From Acidobacteriota bacterium (GTDB taxonomy: Bacteria; Acidobacteriota; Blastocatellia; Pyrinomonadales; Pyrinomonadaceae): 64,000 nt of DNA. A program made the translations under genes and the position numbers. Numbering within the stretch: position 1 is the stretch's first letter; each line of letters begins with the position of its first letter. Of this stretch, positions 1-9,100 are shown one piece after another. The stretch spans positions 1,116,001 through 1,180,000 of the forward strand of contig JAHBSI010000001.1 of the NCBI GenBank assembly GCA_019639195.1, given 5' to 3'. Under the pieces are notes generated by a model. That model was not told the origin of the DNA and made no database searches. It saw only the letters and a list, made by a program, of their open reading frames with translations.

Positions 1-1
1 G

Positions 2-376
2 GTCGCCGATATCGAGCCAACGCAGGATGAGGCCGTTGACCTCGATCAGGATGAAGATATTGTCGTGGCCGAGACTTCTCCGACCCGAAGGGTGGCCCCG
101 AGACGTAAGTTTCGACGGAATCAGGTCTTGACCTACGTGCGAGATTTTGAGACGACCAGTATTGTCGTTCCAAAGGGCGAAAAGTACGAATTCAAAGCTC
201 CTGCCGCAGAAGAAACGAAAGTAGCGTCGTTTGTTGAGAAAAAGAAGCCGAGAACCGTTGTCTCGGCCGTTGAACCGCGACAAAAACGCGAGAAGCGGAC
301 GATCCTCGATAAGACCGGCTCCGTGATCAAGAAGCCTTTCAAATGGCTGAAGAATATCTTTGCAAAGAACGATTGA
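2..376 (+). CDS. C-terminal end of an unrecognised protein (5' partial)
   Basis: The frame is open from the left edge to a TGA stop, so this is the last ~124 residues of a longer gene. The GTG at 65 lies inside this open frame and is not needed as a start. The visible part begins acidic (many Asp/Glu) and turns strongly basic, with Pro/Lys/Arg-rich low-complexity stretches and a final amphipathic Lys/Phe/Trp segment (KKPFKWLKNIFAKND). No domain is recognisable. The basic tail could contact membrane or nucleic acid, but this is a guess. A hairpin terminator follows 22 bases after the stop. Confidence 0.6.
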   Translation, partial: VADIEPTQDEAVDLDQDEDIVVAETSPTRRVAPRRKFRRNQVLTYVRDFETTSIVVPKGEKYEFKAPAAEETKVASFVEKKKPRTVVSAVEPRQKREKRTILDKTGSVIKKPFKWLKNIFAKND

Positions 377-398
377 CCGATCGCCGGCGAAAGGAATA

Positions 399-438
399 AA
401 AAGGCTGTCCGCGGATGATGAGTTCGGGACAGCCTTTT
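399..438. terminator. Hairpin terminator, probably bidirectional
   Basis: AAAAGGCTGTCC and GGACAGCCTTTT form a perfect 12-bp inverted repeat around a 16-base loop, with A-runs on one side and T-runs on the other. It sits between the partial gene at the left edge and the convergent tRNA-Met, so it can serve both strands. Confidence 0.85.
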
Positions 439-450
439 CGTTGAAATATG

Positions 451-527
451 TGGTGGCGGGGGGGAGACTTGAACTCCCGACCTCAGGGTTATGAATCCTG
501 TGCTCTAACCAGCTGAGCTACCCAGCC
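451..527 (-). tRNA. tRNA-Met (CAT), elongator type
   Basis: Read on the minus strand the sequence folds as a full cloverleaf of 77 bases with encoded CCA: acceptor GGCTGGG/CCCCGCC (one T-C mismatch), D stem GCTC/GAGC, anticodon loop TTCATAA giving anticodon CAT, and a T arm with TTCAAGT. The loop context GATTCATAACCC and the lack of initiator features (the first pair is a normal G-C) fit elongator tRNA-Met. The other CAT tRNA in the window (33643-33718) looks like Ile2. Confidence 0.92.
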
Positions 528-538
528 ACGAACACTCG

Positions 539-566
539 ATTATAAATGAGGCTTCGGGAAAAGCAA
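539..566 (-). promoter_or_regulatory. Sigma-70 promoter of tRNA-Met
   Basis: On the minus strand TTGCTT, a 16-base spacer and a perfect TATAAT lie 12 bases upstream of the tRNA 5' end. Confidence 0.75.
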
Positions 567-686
567 ACGCAAAATATGCCACGGCCGGCTGGGGGCCAAC
601 GACCCGCTGCCGGCTTTCGCGATGACTTGGCGTATATTAGAAGATAAGGAAGTATTGGGCGACGATCGGCTGATCGAGAACGAACC

Positions 687-1613
687 ATGAAGTCAGGCAG
701 TCTCATTACTGGTGTTTTGTTGTTCTTCGCATTGAGTCTGACTGCGTTTGCACAAGCTCGTCCCATTACGATCAAGACCGAGCCGAATACGCAGGTTTTT
801 GTTGACGGCGTGTCATACGGAAGGACCGGTGAGGACGGAATTCTCAAGATACGGAAGCTTTCCGCCGAGACGCATACCTTAAAGCTGCAGAGCGACGGCT
901 TTAAGGAGAAGACTCAACGACTCTTGGGTACGGCAAAAGGTGAGGTCGCGATCTCACTCTCAAAAACCACGGACAAGGCCGAATTGAAGTTTCAGGAGGC
1001 GGGAAGGCTGGCACAGATCGACCGCGATAAGGCGATCGCAGCCTATGCGGAGGCGATAAAGCTGCGGCCGGGCTATGTCGATGCCTATATTGCGATGGCG
1101 CGTCTCCAGAATGACAGCGCTGATGTTTTGGGCGCGCAGAAGACTATCGCGACGGTCAGACGCCTTCGGCCCGGGATCGCTGAGGTAACGGCGGTCGAGG
1201 CCCGGATCCTAAAAGACGGCGGATATCCGGAGAAGGCCATCGCCGCCTTCAAGAAAGCGATCGTCGAGGGCAAGGGCTTTCAGCCCGAGGCATACACCGG
1301 ACTTGGCCTTCTATATAAGGAAAAAGCAGAAACTGCAGGCGGTGAAGGCGATCTGGATAGCGAGCGGGCGAACTATGACGAGGCCGCTAAGAATCTCAAG
1401 GTCGCACTAAAACAGCTTGGGAGTGCTCCGGACGCGATCGTGCTCTATCAGTTGTTGGGCCTCGTTTTCGAAAGAACGCGGCAATACCCGCAGGCGATCG
1501 CCCTCTATAAGGAGTTTTTGGACATTTTTCCCGATACGCCGGAGGCAACTTCGGTCCGCTCGTTCATCGTTCAACTCGAAAAACAGATGGCCGCAACGCC
1601 GCAAGCCCAATAA
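687..1613 (+). CDS. Exported PEGA-TPR repeat protein
   Basis: A 308-residue protein with an N-terminal signal peptide (hydrophobic GVLLFFALSLTAFAQ, cleavage likely after AFA). Residues ~25-75 form a PEGA domain (IKTEPNTQVFVDG, then a short beta-rich unit ending GFKEKTQ), a fold usually found on bacterial surface or periplasmic proteins. Residues ~95-300 are a chain of TPR helices (AIAAYAEAIKLRPGYVDAY and similar), so the protein probably serves as an assembly scaffold in the periplasm. It stands alone between the tRNA and the pilus genes, and the strong pilB promoter starts after it. Function beyond binding cannot be read from the sequence. Confidence 0.8.
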   Translation: MKSGSLITGVLLFFALSLTAFAQARPITIKTEPNTQVFVDGVSYGRTGEDGILKIRKLSAETHTLKLQSDGFKEKTQRLLGTAKGEVAISLSKTTDKAELKFQEAGRLAQIDRDKAIAAYAEAIKLRPGYVDAYIAMARLQNDSADVLGAQKTIATVRRLRPGIAEVTAVEARILKDGGYPEKAIAAFKKAIVEGKGFQPEAYTGLGLLYKEKAETAGGEGDLDSERANYDEAAKNLKVALKQLGSAPDAIVLYQLLGLVFERTRQYPQAIALYKEFLDIFPDTPEATSVRSFIVQLEKQMAATPQAQ

Positions 1614-1691
1614 TTTGCTCATTGTCTATCAATTTGACCGATTTTCCGGAGATCTATTCGGTCAACCTGCACCACAAATCTCGAAATTTTG

Positions 1692-1720
1692 TTGACACGC
1701 TCGTGTTTAACTATTACTAT
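1692..1720 (+). promoter_or_regulatory. Sigma-70 promoter of the pilB-pilT-pilC block
   Basis: A perfect TTGACA at 1692-1697, a 17-base spacer and TACTAT at 1715-1720. This predicts transcription from about 1727 and a 5' leader of roughly 118 bases before the pilB ATG at 1845. Confidence 0.75.
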
Positions 1721-1727
1721 TAGGTGT

Positions 1728-1748
1728 CAACGATGTTTATCATCGTTG
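1728..1748 (+). other. Hairpin at the very 5' end of the pilB leader
   Basis: CAACGATG, a TTTAT loop and CATCGTTG form a perfect 8-bp stem starting within a base or so of the predicted transcription start. No T-run follows, so it is not a terminator. It could protect the mRNA 5' end or be an operator. Confidence 0.5.
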
Positions 1749-1844
1749 TTCTGACGACCCACTTCTCAAAATACAAGTCCGCTCCGAAAGCGAGATTTCC
1801 GCCAGGAACCCGCCCCGGAAGAAGGGATCTTTAACCCACTCTAA

Positions 1845-3689
1845 ATGTCAGCAAAACTCGGAGAAATTCTTGTCCGCGAAAACCTCATCACTCCGCAGCA
1901 ATTGCGGGATGCGCTTGAGTATCAGCGGAATAACGGAGGCAGGCTCGGTTCCAACCTTGTCAAGCTGGGCGTAGTCTCCGATGACGTAGTTACGGCCGTT
2001 CTGTCGCGCCAGTACGGTGTGCCGTCGATCAACCTTGAGCTCTTCCAGATCGAGCCTGAGGTGATCAAGCTCATTTCGCATGAGGTCGCCCTGAAGTATT
2101 CGGTGCTGCCTGTTTCAAAGGTCGGAGCCACCCTCACGCTCGCCATGGCCGACCCGACGAACGTCTTTGCGATGGACGACATTAAATTCATGACCGGATT
2201 TAATGTTGAGCCTGTGATCTCGGCGGAATCATCGATCCAGCACGCGATCGGGAAGTACTATACCGGTTCGTCCGAGATCGATATCTTCGACGCGGCCTTT
2301 GCCCAGGATGCAGAGGTTGCATTCAACGGCAACGGACACCACGCAAGCACGAACGGGCACGCAAAGGTCGCGACCACGGGCCCGGAGGGCCTGCAGGAAG
2401 GCGACCTCGATGTATCGCTCGACAGGTTCCAGTTTGATTCCAATGAGCATGAGAACTTTGAGCTTGTTGAGGATAATGACGAGATCGACCTTGCCGCACT
2501 TGCTCGGGCAAGCGAAGACGCTCCGGTCGTTCGCCTCGTAAACGTTCTTCTTGTTGACAGCCTGCGTCGCGGTGCATCGGATATTCACGTTGAACCTTAC
2601 GAGAAGGACTTCCGCATTCGGTTCCGAATAGACGGCGTGCTTTACGACGTGATGCATCCGCCGATGAAGATGCGCGATCCGCTTATCTCGCGTCTCAAGA
2701 TCATGTCGAAGCTCGACATCTCAGAGAAGCGGCTTCCGCAGGACGGACGCATCAAGATCAAGGTAAAGATCGACAATCGCTCACGCGAACTCGATTTCCG
2801 TGTTTCCACGCTGCCGACTCTTTTCGGCGAAAAGGTCGTGCTTCGTCTGCTCGACAAAGAAAAGCTGATGCTTGATATGACCAAGCTTGGCTTCGAGGTC
2901 GAGAGTCTCGAAAAATTCCAGAGAGCGATCTCAAATCCATACGGAATGGTGCTCGTCACGGGCCCGACCGGTTCGGGTAAGACGAACACGCTCTATTCGG
3001 CGCTTCAGTCGCTCAACACGCCAGAGACGAACATCATGACGGCCGAAGATCCGGTCGAATTCAACCTTCAGGGCATCAACCAGGTGCAGATGAAGGAGCA
3101 GATCGGACTGAACTTTGCCGCTGCGCTCAGATCGTTCCTCCGCCAGGACCCGAACATCGTCCTCGTCGGTGAGATCCGTGACTTTGAGACGGCCGAGATC
3201 GCCATCAAAGCCGCACTGACCGGCCACCTTGTGCTCTCGACCCTTCACACGAACGACGCACCGTCAACGATCTCGCGTCTTGTGAATATGGGTATCGAGC
3301 CGTTTCTGGTTGCGACCTCGGTCAATATCATTCAGGCACAAAGGCTGATCCGCCGGATCTGTCAGAACTGCAAAGAGGAAGTGCATATGCCGAGCGAGGG
3401 CCTGGTCGAGATCGGGTTCAAGCCGGAGGAAGTTGGCGACATTAGGCTTTACAAGGGCCGCGGCTGCCAGACTTGCAACAACACGGGTTACAAGGGCCGA
3501 GTCGGCCTATATGAAGTTATGGAGATCACGGACGAACTTCGTGAGCTCATTATCATTGGCGCAAGCGCGATGGAATTGCGGAGAAAAGCGATCGAGCTCG
3601 GAATGATCACCCTGCGTGAATCGGGCTTATGCAAGATACGTGACGGAATCACAACGGTCGAAGAGGTCGTTAAGGAAACCGTTCTTTAG
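1845..3689 (+). CDS. pilB: Type IV pilus assembly ATPase PilB
   Basis: A 614-residue GspE/PilB-family secretion ATPase that powers pilin polymerisation at the inner membrane. It starts with an MshEN-type N-terminal domain (GEILVRENLITPQQL, residues 5-150), then a His/Asn/Gly-rich linker at ~163-185 that looks flexible. The ATPase core has Walker A GPTGSGKT near residue 372, an Asp box/Walker B (NIVLVGEIRD, ~436) and a His box. A tetracysteine zinc site (CQNC ~506, CQTC ~541) is typical of PilB and GspE and absent from PilT, which settles the assignment. It is first in a block with a basic exported protein, pilT and pilC; no pilin gene is in the window. Confidence 0.96.
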   Translation: MSAKLGEILVRENLITPQQLRDALEYQRNNGGRLGSNLVKLGVVSDDVVTAVLSRQYGVPSINLELFQIEPEVIKLISHEVALKYSVLPVSKVGATLTLAMADPTNVFAMDDIKFMTGFNVEPVISAESSIQHAIGKYYTGSSEIDIFDAAFAQDAEVAFNGNGHHASTNGHAKVATTGPEGLQEGDLDVSLDRFQFDSNEHENFELVEDNDEIDLAALARASEDAPVVRLVNVLLVDSLRRGASDIHVEPYEKDFRIRFRIDGVLYDVMHPPMKMRDPLISRLKIMSKLDISEKRLPQDGRIKIKVKIDNRSRELDFRVSTLPTLFGEKVVLRLLDKEKLMLDMTKLGFEVESLEKFQRAISNPYGMVLVTGPTGSGKTNTLYSALQSLNTPETNIMTAEDPVEFNLQGINQVQMKEQIGLNFAAALRSFLRQDPNIVLVGEIRDFETAEIAIKAALTGHLVLSTLHTNDAPSTISRLVNMGIEPFLVATSVNIIQAQRLIRRICQNCKEEVHMPSEGLVEIGFKPEEVGDIRLYKGRGCQTCNNTGYKGRVGLYEVMEITDELRELIIIGASAMELRRKAIELGMITLRESGLCKIRDGITTVEEVVKETVL

Positions 3690-3707
3690 GACTTGGGAGG
3701 CAAGTAT

Positions 3708-4499
3708 ATGTTAGTAAGGGCAATAGCATTATCTTTGGCACTATTTGTCGGCATCGGCATCATCGTGCCGCTTGGGACCAACGATGCAGACGCAGCGTCA
3801 CGCCGTGCGCGCAAGCATCGAAAGCATCGCAAGCACTACAAGAAATATTCAAAACGCTGGTGGAGACAGTATCGAGCCCGTCAGCGCCGAGCCCGGAGTC
3901 ACCGCGCTCAGGTGCGTAAGCTGCGGCTTCGCCAGATCAGACTCGCAAGGGTCCGCCATGCACGGTCAGCGGATCGCAGCAGCGTCGCTGTGAAGCCCGG
4001 AGTTCAGAAAGTGAAAGCGACTCCGTCGTCCGCGCCACAAACGTGGGCAGAATCGCAGGCCAGCTCGAACGAACTGCGTTTTCGAGTGGATGATTCCCGC
4101 GGTTCGCAGGTTGGTTCGGCATCGATCTCGGTGGTTGGTCCGGCAGCAGGTGAAGACCGCACGGTCGGCTCGCACAAAATGCTTGCGGGTGTTGCTACGA
4201 CCGCACTCCGCCGCGACGTTATCAACAAGATGATCCAGGAGAATGGCTGGGTCGTTAATGATTACCAGAAGGAGATCAACGGCCGCCTCGTCTATGTTGT
4301 CGTTGCTCAGTCACAGGCGCGCAGCGGCCAGCTTCAGTCGAGAATGTTCTATTTCACGGCGGTTGACGGCAAGATCTACAACGTTGCAACGAATTCTTCA
4401 GCAGACCAGGCCGACCGCCTTGCTGAGGAATCAGAGAAGGTTCTTGGATCGCTGCAGAGCCGCGTACGTGGGACACAGCGTGCCTCGATCCGCGAATAA
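3708..4499 (+). CDS. Highly basic exported protein in the pilus operon
   Basis: About 263 residues. The ATG at 3708 is preferred because GGAGG lies 7 bases upstream; a TTG 15 bases earlier has no such site. The protein has a signal peptide (MLVRAIALSLALFVGIGIIVPLG, cleavage near ADA), then ~70 residues that are almost all Arg, Lys, His, Tyr and Trp (for example RRARKHRKHRKHYKK), then a Ser/Ala/Gln linker, then a folded domain of ~130 residues (ENGWVVNDYQKEINGRLVYV, MFYFTAVDGKIYNVAT) faintly reminiscent of MOG1/PsbP-like folds. It sits 18 bases after pilB and 39 before pilT, so it is very likely co-transcribed. I do not recognise the family. The polycationic part could bind DNA, polysaccharide or teichoic-like polymers outside the inner membrane. 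Confidence 0.75.
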   Translation: MLVRAIALSLALFVGIGIIVPLGTNDADAASRRARKHRKHRKHYKKYSKRWWRQYRARQRRARSHRAQVRKLRLRQIRLARVRHARSADRSSVAVKPGVQKVKATPSSAPQTWAESQASSNELRFRVDDSRGSQVGSASISVVGPAAGEDRTVGSHKMLAGVATTALRRDVINKMIQENGWVVNDYQKEINGRLVYVVVAQSQARSGQLQSRMFYFTAVDGKIYNVATNSSADQADRLAEESEKVLGSLQSRVRGTQRASIRE

Positions 4500-4538
4500 C
4501 CGCGATCCCACAACTATAACTTTGGAAATAACTGATCT

Positions 4539-5741
4539 ATGAGCTACGAACCGGTAAATGAATCGACCGTCACGCTGCCCGAACTCCTGAAAAGGATGAC
4601 GGACGCAGGCGGCTCTGACCTGCACCTTTCTACCAACTCGCCTCCTCAGGTGCGTGTCCACGGCCATCTGTCGCCTATAGCCGGCTTTCCTGCCCTAACG
4701 CCGGCTGACACAAAACGCCTTGCGTATTCAGTGCTAACTGATGCGCAAAAGCATCGATTCGAAGAGAATCTCGAACTCGACTTCTCGTTCGGCTTGAAGG
4801 GAATGTCACGCTTTCGTGCCAACCTCTTTAACCAGAAAGGAGCCGTCGGTGCGGTCTTTCGTGCCATTCCGTACGAGATCAAATCGTTCGAAGCTCTCGG
4901 GCTGCCGCAGGTGGTTCAGGACCTTTGTAAAAAGCCTCGCGGCCTTGTGCTTGTAACGGGACCGACCGGTTCGGGAAAATCGACCACGCTTGCCTCCATG
5001 GTCGATAAGATCAATATAGATCGCCACGATCACATATTGACCATCGAAGATCCGATCGAGTTCCTTCACAATCATAAGAACTGCGTCGTCAACCAGCGTG
5101 AGGTCGCCGCAGATACGCACTCTTTCGGTGCCGCACTTAGGACAGCTCTTCGACAGGACCCGGATATCGTGCTCGTCGGCGAAATGCGAGACCTTGAGAC
5201 GATCGAGATGGCACTGCGTATCGCTGAAACGGGCCACTTGACCTTCGCAACGCTTCACACGAACTCTGCTTATTCGACGATCAACCGTATCATCGACGTG
5301 TTCCCGGCCGAACAGCAGGCTCAGGTTCGCACCCAGCTATCGCTGGTTCTCGAAGGCATCCTTTGCCAATCCCTGTTGCCGAAGGCTTCGGGAGACGGCC
5401 GAGCGATGGCGCTTGAGATCCTCGTGCCGAATGCAGCTATTCGCAACCTTATCCGTGAGGATAAGATCCACCAGATCTATTCAATGATGCAGACCGGCCA
5501 GGATAAGTTCGGTATGCAGACATTTAATCAGGCTCTTGCTTCGCTTGTGCACAAACGCACCATCACGCTTGAGACGGCAATGCAGCGTTCCTCGAACGCG
5601 GATGAGCTCAAAGAGCTGATCCAACGTGGTTCCGGCCTGAACGAATCCTATGGCGGAGTCGGAAAACCGGCCGTTCCCGCCGCCGGTGGAAGTCCTTATG
5701 CACAGGGACGCCCGATCGGACAACGTCCGCCTGTTAGATAG
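4539..5741 (+). CDS. pilT: Type IV pilus retraction ATPase PilT
   Basis: A 400-residue PilT-family hexameric ATPase that depolymerises the pilus. It opens with LPELLKRMTDAGGSDLHL, the classic PilT start. Walker A GPTGSGKS is near residue 140, the Asp/Walker B DIVLVGEMRD near 209, and the His box HLTFATLHTNSAYSTINRI follows. There is no tetracysteine site, unlike PilB. The body ends near residue 360; the remaining ~40 residues are a Gly/Pro/Arg-rich tail longer than in common PilT. Third gene of the pilus block. Confidence 0.95.
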   Translation: MSYEPVNESTVTLPELLKRMTDAGGSDLHLSTNSPPQVRVHGHLSPIAGFPALTPADTKRLAYSVLTDAQKHRFEENLELDFSFGLKGMSRFRANLFNQKGAVGAVFRAIPYEIKSFEALGLPQVVQDLCKKPRGLVLVTGPTGSGKSTTLASMVDKINIDRHDHILTIEDPIEFLHNHKNCVVNQREVAADTHSFGAALRTALRQDPDIVLVGEMRDLETIEMALRIAETGHLTFATLHTNSAYSTINRIIDVFPAEQQAQVRTQLSLVLEGILCQSLLPKASGDGRAMALEILVPNAAIRNLIREDKIHQIYSMMQTGQDKFGMQTFNQALASLVHKRTITLETAMQRSSNADELKELIQRGSGLNESYGGVGKPAVPAAGGSPYAQGRPIGQRPPVR

Positions 5742-5776
5742 ACCCTCAAGAAACTCATCTGGAGTGACCACTCAAA

Positions 5777-7009
5777 ATGCCTACATACGCTTTTAAGGGA
5801 AGAAACCGATTGAACGAACTCGTCTCAGGCGAGCGCGAAGCCGCAACGCAGGATGAACTGCGTGCCTTGCTGCGTCGCGAGCAGATCATTATGACCCAGG
5901 CCTCCGAAAAGGGCAGGGAGATCTCGCTGCCTAAGCTCGGCCGCCGCAAGAAGGTCAAAGCGAAAGAACTCGCCGTCTTTACAAGGCAGTTCTCCGTTAT
6001 GATCGACGCGGGTCTGCCGCTCGTTCAGTGTCTTGACATTCTAGCCGAACAGCAGCAGAACGCGTTCTTCAAGGACGTGCTCCGTCAGGTCCGTACGAAT
6101 GTCGAAGAAGGCTCGACGCTCTTTCAGGCGCTCGAACGCCATCCGAAAGTTTTCGACAGTCTTTACACTCACATGGTCGAGGCTGGTGAGACGGGCGGTG
6201 TGCTCGATCTGATCCTGCAGCGTCTTGCGACCCTCATCGAAAAGGTCGTAAAGCTCAAACGAAGCATCGTTTCGGCATCGATCTACCCGGCGGCGGTCAT
6301 TCTCGTTGCAATAGGTGCGATCGCTGTCATCATGGTGGTCGTCATTCCGCAGTTCCAGCAGATCTTTCTCGGCCTTTTAGGCCCGGGCGAGGCTCTTCCG
6401 CTCCCGACGCGCATCGTGATGGGAATAAGCAGTTTTGTAGCGGGCTGGGGCGGCCTTGCGACGCTTGCCGTCGCGATCGGTACTGCGGTCGGTATCGGAT
6501 ACTGGTACAAAACGCCGAAGGGCCGCTGGCAGATCGACAAACTTTTGCTCAAGCTGCCGATATTCGGAAGCATCCTGCGAAAGATCGCAGTTGCCCGATT
6601 CTCTCGTATCCTTTCAACGCTCTTGTCGTCAGGTGTCCCGATCCTGCAGTCTCTTGATATTACGGCGAAAACGGCCGGCAATATCATCGTCGAGGACGCA
6701 ATTCTCAAGGTTCGTGCCGGCGTTGAACGCGGTGAGAACTTTGTTGATCCTTTGAAGGCAACTGATGTTTTCCCGCACATGGTCGGCCAGATGGTCGGTG
6801 TCGGTGAGCAGACGGGTGCCCTCGACGCAATGTTGGGCAAGATCGCAGATTTCTACGAAGAAGAGGTCGATACGGCTATTGCTGACCTTCTTGCGATGAT
6901 CGAACCCGTTCTGATCGCTTTCCTCGGTGTTACGATCGGTTCCATCGTTATTTCGATGTACCTGCCGCTCTTCACCCTTATCGGAAAACTTTCGAACCAG
7001 GGCAAATAG
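5777..7009 (+). CDS. pilC: Type IV pilus inner-membrane platform protein PilC
   Basis: A 410-residue GspF/PilC family protein. It has two homologous cytoplasmic T2SF domains (residues ~65-190 starting FTRQFSVMIDAGLPLVQCLDIL, and ~270-395 starting FSRILSTLLSSGVPILQSLDIT), each followed by membrane helices (IYPAAVILVAIGAIAVIMVVV; IEPVLIAFLGVTIGSIVISMY). It is the platform through which PilB and PilT act on the pilus. It ends the block: a strong terminator follows at 7032-7070. Confidence 0.95.
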   Translation: MPTYAFKGRNRLNELVSGEREAATQDELRALLRREQIIMTQASEKGREISLPKLGRRKKVKAKELAVFTRQFSVMIDAGLPLVQCLDILAEQQQNAFFKDVLRQVRTNVEEGSTLFQALERHPKVFDSLYTHMVEAGETGGVLDLILQRLATLIEKVVKLKRSIVSASIYPAAVILVAIGAIAVIMVVVIPQFQQIFLGLLGPGEALPLPTRIVMGISSFVAGWGGLATLAVAIGTAVGIGYWYKTPKGRWQIDKLLLKLPIFGSILRKIAVARFSRILSTLLSSGVPILQSLDITAKTAGNIIVEDAILKVRAGVERGENFVDPLKATDVFPHMVGQMVGVGEQTGALDAMLGKIADFYEEEVDTAIADLLAMIEPVLIAFLGVTIGSIVISMYLPLFTLIGKLSNQGK

Positions 7010-7031
7010 AGCCGCAAATAAAGCCAAAACT

Positions 7032-7070
7032 GGCCGTCCGGACGAGCTGATCGCTTCGGACGGCCTTTTT
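7032..7070 (+). terminator. Rho-independent terminator of the pilus operon
   Basis: GGCCGTCCG and CGGACGGCC form a perfect 9-bp GC-rich stem followed directly by TTTTT, 22 bases after the pilC stop. Confidence 0.92.
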
Positions 7071-7155
7071 GCGCAAACGGCGGGAAGAAGTTTTCAAACT
7101 TGCCTTTTAACGCCCAAAAATGCGAAATTTAGAAGGTTAGAGCCTCTTTAGCTTC

Positions 7156-9084
7156 ATGGGTTTTTTAGATGAAATAAATTCGCCCGCCGACCTGCGGCAG
7201 TATCGTATCGAAGACCTGCAGGCGATCGCGGACGAAACTCGCCAATACATTATCGATACGTGCTCGCGGATCGGCGGCCACACAGGTGCAAGCCTCGGCG
7301 CGGTCGAGCTCGCGGTTGCGATGCACTATGTTTTCGATACCCCGCGGGACAGGCTCGTTTGGGACGTCGGGCATCAGGCATACGCCCACAAGATCCTTAC
7401 GGGCCGCCGCGAACAACTGAAGGCGATCAAGCAGCCGGGCGGTATCTCGGGCTTTTTGCGCCGCGACGAGTCCGAATACGACACATTTGGTGCCGGCCAC
7501 GCATCGACCTCGATTTCGGCGGCACTTGGAATGGCGGTCGCCCGCGATATCAAGAAGCAAGATTTCCATGTCTGTGCCTTGATCGGTGATTCCTCGCTCG
7601 CCGGCGGTATGGCGATGGAAGCCGTCAATCAGGCCGGTCATCTGAAATCCCGTCTGATCGTTATCCTGAACGACAACGAAATGTCGATCGCTCCTGCTGT
7701 CGGGGCTTTGAGCCGCTATCTGAACCGCATCAAGGAGGCCCAGAGCTATCACGACTGGAAAGAGGGAATTGGCGATGCGCTGGAGAGCGTTCCGGGTATC
7801 GGCGGCAAACTCCGTGCAGCAGCAAAATCCGTCAAAGATGCGATCGCGGCGGCGGTTCTGCCCGGGGCTCTTGTCAACGAACTTGGCTTCAAATACATCG
7901 GCTACGTTGACGGACACAATGTCCCGATGCTCGTAAGGGCTCTCGAAGAGGCCAAGAAGGTCGAGGACGGCCCGGTTATTGTTCACGCTCTGACGCAAAA
8001 GGGCAAGGGTTTTCCGAATCCGGAGAAGAATTACTACGCATACCACGCCACCGGCCCGTATGACCCGAAGACAGGCCTTCCGTACAAATCGTCAAAGGTC
8101 GCACCGCCAACTTATACACAGGTTTTCGGCGAAACGATGTGCGAGTTGATGGAGCGCGATGAGCGGATCATTGGCCTAACTGCGGCAATGCCTGACGGCA
8201 CCGGCATCGACAAGGTGCTTGAGAAGTTCCCGGAGCGTGCTTTTGATGTCGGGATCGCAGAACAGCACGCCGTTACGTTTTGTGCAGGTATGGCCTGCGA
8301 AGGATTGAAGCCTGTTGCTGCGATCTATTCTACGTTCCTTCAACGCGGATTCGACCAGCTAATTCACGACGTCTGTCTTCAGGACCTTGACGTTACATTC
8401 GCAATGGATCGGGCCGGCATCGTCGGTGCCGACGGTCCGACGCATCACGGCCTTCTCGACATTACGTATCTTCGCGGCTATCCGAATATCGTACTGATGG
8501 CGCCAAAGGACGAGGCCGAGATGCGGGATATGATGCTGACCGCGATCGAACATCCGGGCCCGGCCGCCCTTCGTTATCCGCGCGGAAACGGTGTCGGCGT
8601 TGATATCTCCGAACTTCCAAAGAAAATTGAGATCGGACGCGGCGAGGTCTTGCGTGAAGGCAAAGATGCGTCGATCATCGCCTACGGCTCGATGGTCTAT
8701 CCTTCGCTTGCTGCGGCGGACATTTTGGCTGCTCGGGGCATCCAAGTACAGGTCATTAATGCCCGCTTTGTGAAGCCGCTTGATGCGGAGCTTATATTAA
8801 CGGCCGCCGCTGAACACGACGTTGTCGTAACTGTCGAGGAAGGTTATCTTGCCGGCGGATTTGGCTCTGCGGTAATCGAATTGCTTGAAGAGAACGGGCT
8901 TCAGGATAGCGTAAAGGTTGCGAGGCTTGGGGTTCCCGATGAGATAGTTACCCATGGCGATCCAAAGGTTTTGCTCGGTCAGTACGGCCTTGATGCCGAA
9001 GGTATCGCCGCGAAGGTCGAGGCTTCACTCGACTCAATACAAAAACCTTCCACCGCCGAGAATCGTATTCGTGCAGTAAGGTAA
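7156..9084 (+). CDS. dxs: 1-deoxy-D-xylulose-5-phosphate synthase
   Basis: A 642-residue DXS, first step of the MEP isoprenoid pathway: pyruvate plus glyceraldehyde 3-phosphate gives DXP, with thiamine diphosphate as cofactor. Visible marks are the start GGHTGASLGAVELAVAMHYVF, a TPP/Mg motif near residue 144 that here reads GDSSLAGGM (many DXS have GDG), the active-site glutamate region DVGIAEQHAVTFCAGMA near 365, and the C-terminal transketolase domain. Length matches the family. It supplies precursors for the polyprenyl chain used by the MqnP-like transferase later in the window. Single gene after a terminator, so it probably has its own promoter in 7071-7155, which I could not place with certainty. 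Confidence 0.96.
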   Translation: MGFLDEINSPADLRQYRIEDLQAIADETRQYIIDTCSRIGGHTGASLGAVELAVAMHYVFDTPRDRLVWDVGHQAYAHKILTGRREQLKAIKQPGGISGFLRRDESEYDTFGAGHASTSISAALGMAVARDIKKQDFHVCALIGDSSLAGGMAMEAVNQAGHLKSRLIVILNDNEMSIAPAVGALSRYLNRIKEAQSYHDWKEGIGDALESVPGIGGKLRAAAKSVKDAIAAAVLPGALVNELGFKYIGYVDGHNVPMLVRALEEAKKVEDGPVIVHALTQKGKGFPNPEKNYYAYHATGPYDPKTGLPYKSSKVAPPTYTQVFGETMCELMERDERIIGLTAAMPDGTGIDKVLEKFPERAFDVGIAEQHAVTFCAGMACEGLKPVAAIYSTFLQRGFDQLIHDVCLQDLDVTFAMDRAGIVGADGPTHHGLLDITYLRGYPNIVLMAPKDEAEMRDMMLTAIEHPGPAALRYPRGNGVGVDISELPKKIEIGRGEVLREGKDASIIAYGSMVYPSLAAADILAARGIQVQVINARFVKPLDAELILTAAAEHDVVVTVEEGYLAGGFGSAVIELLEENGLQDSVKVARLGVPDEIVTHGDPKVLLGQYGLDAEGIAAKVEASLDSIQKPSTAENRIRAVR

Positions 9085-9100
9085 TTTTTCCAGGATCATA

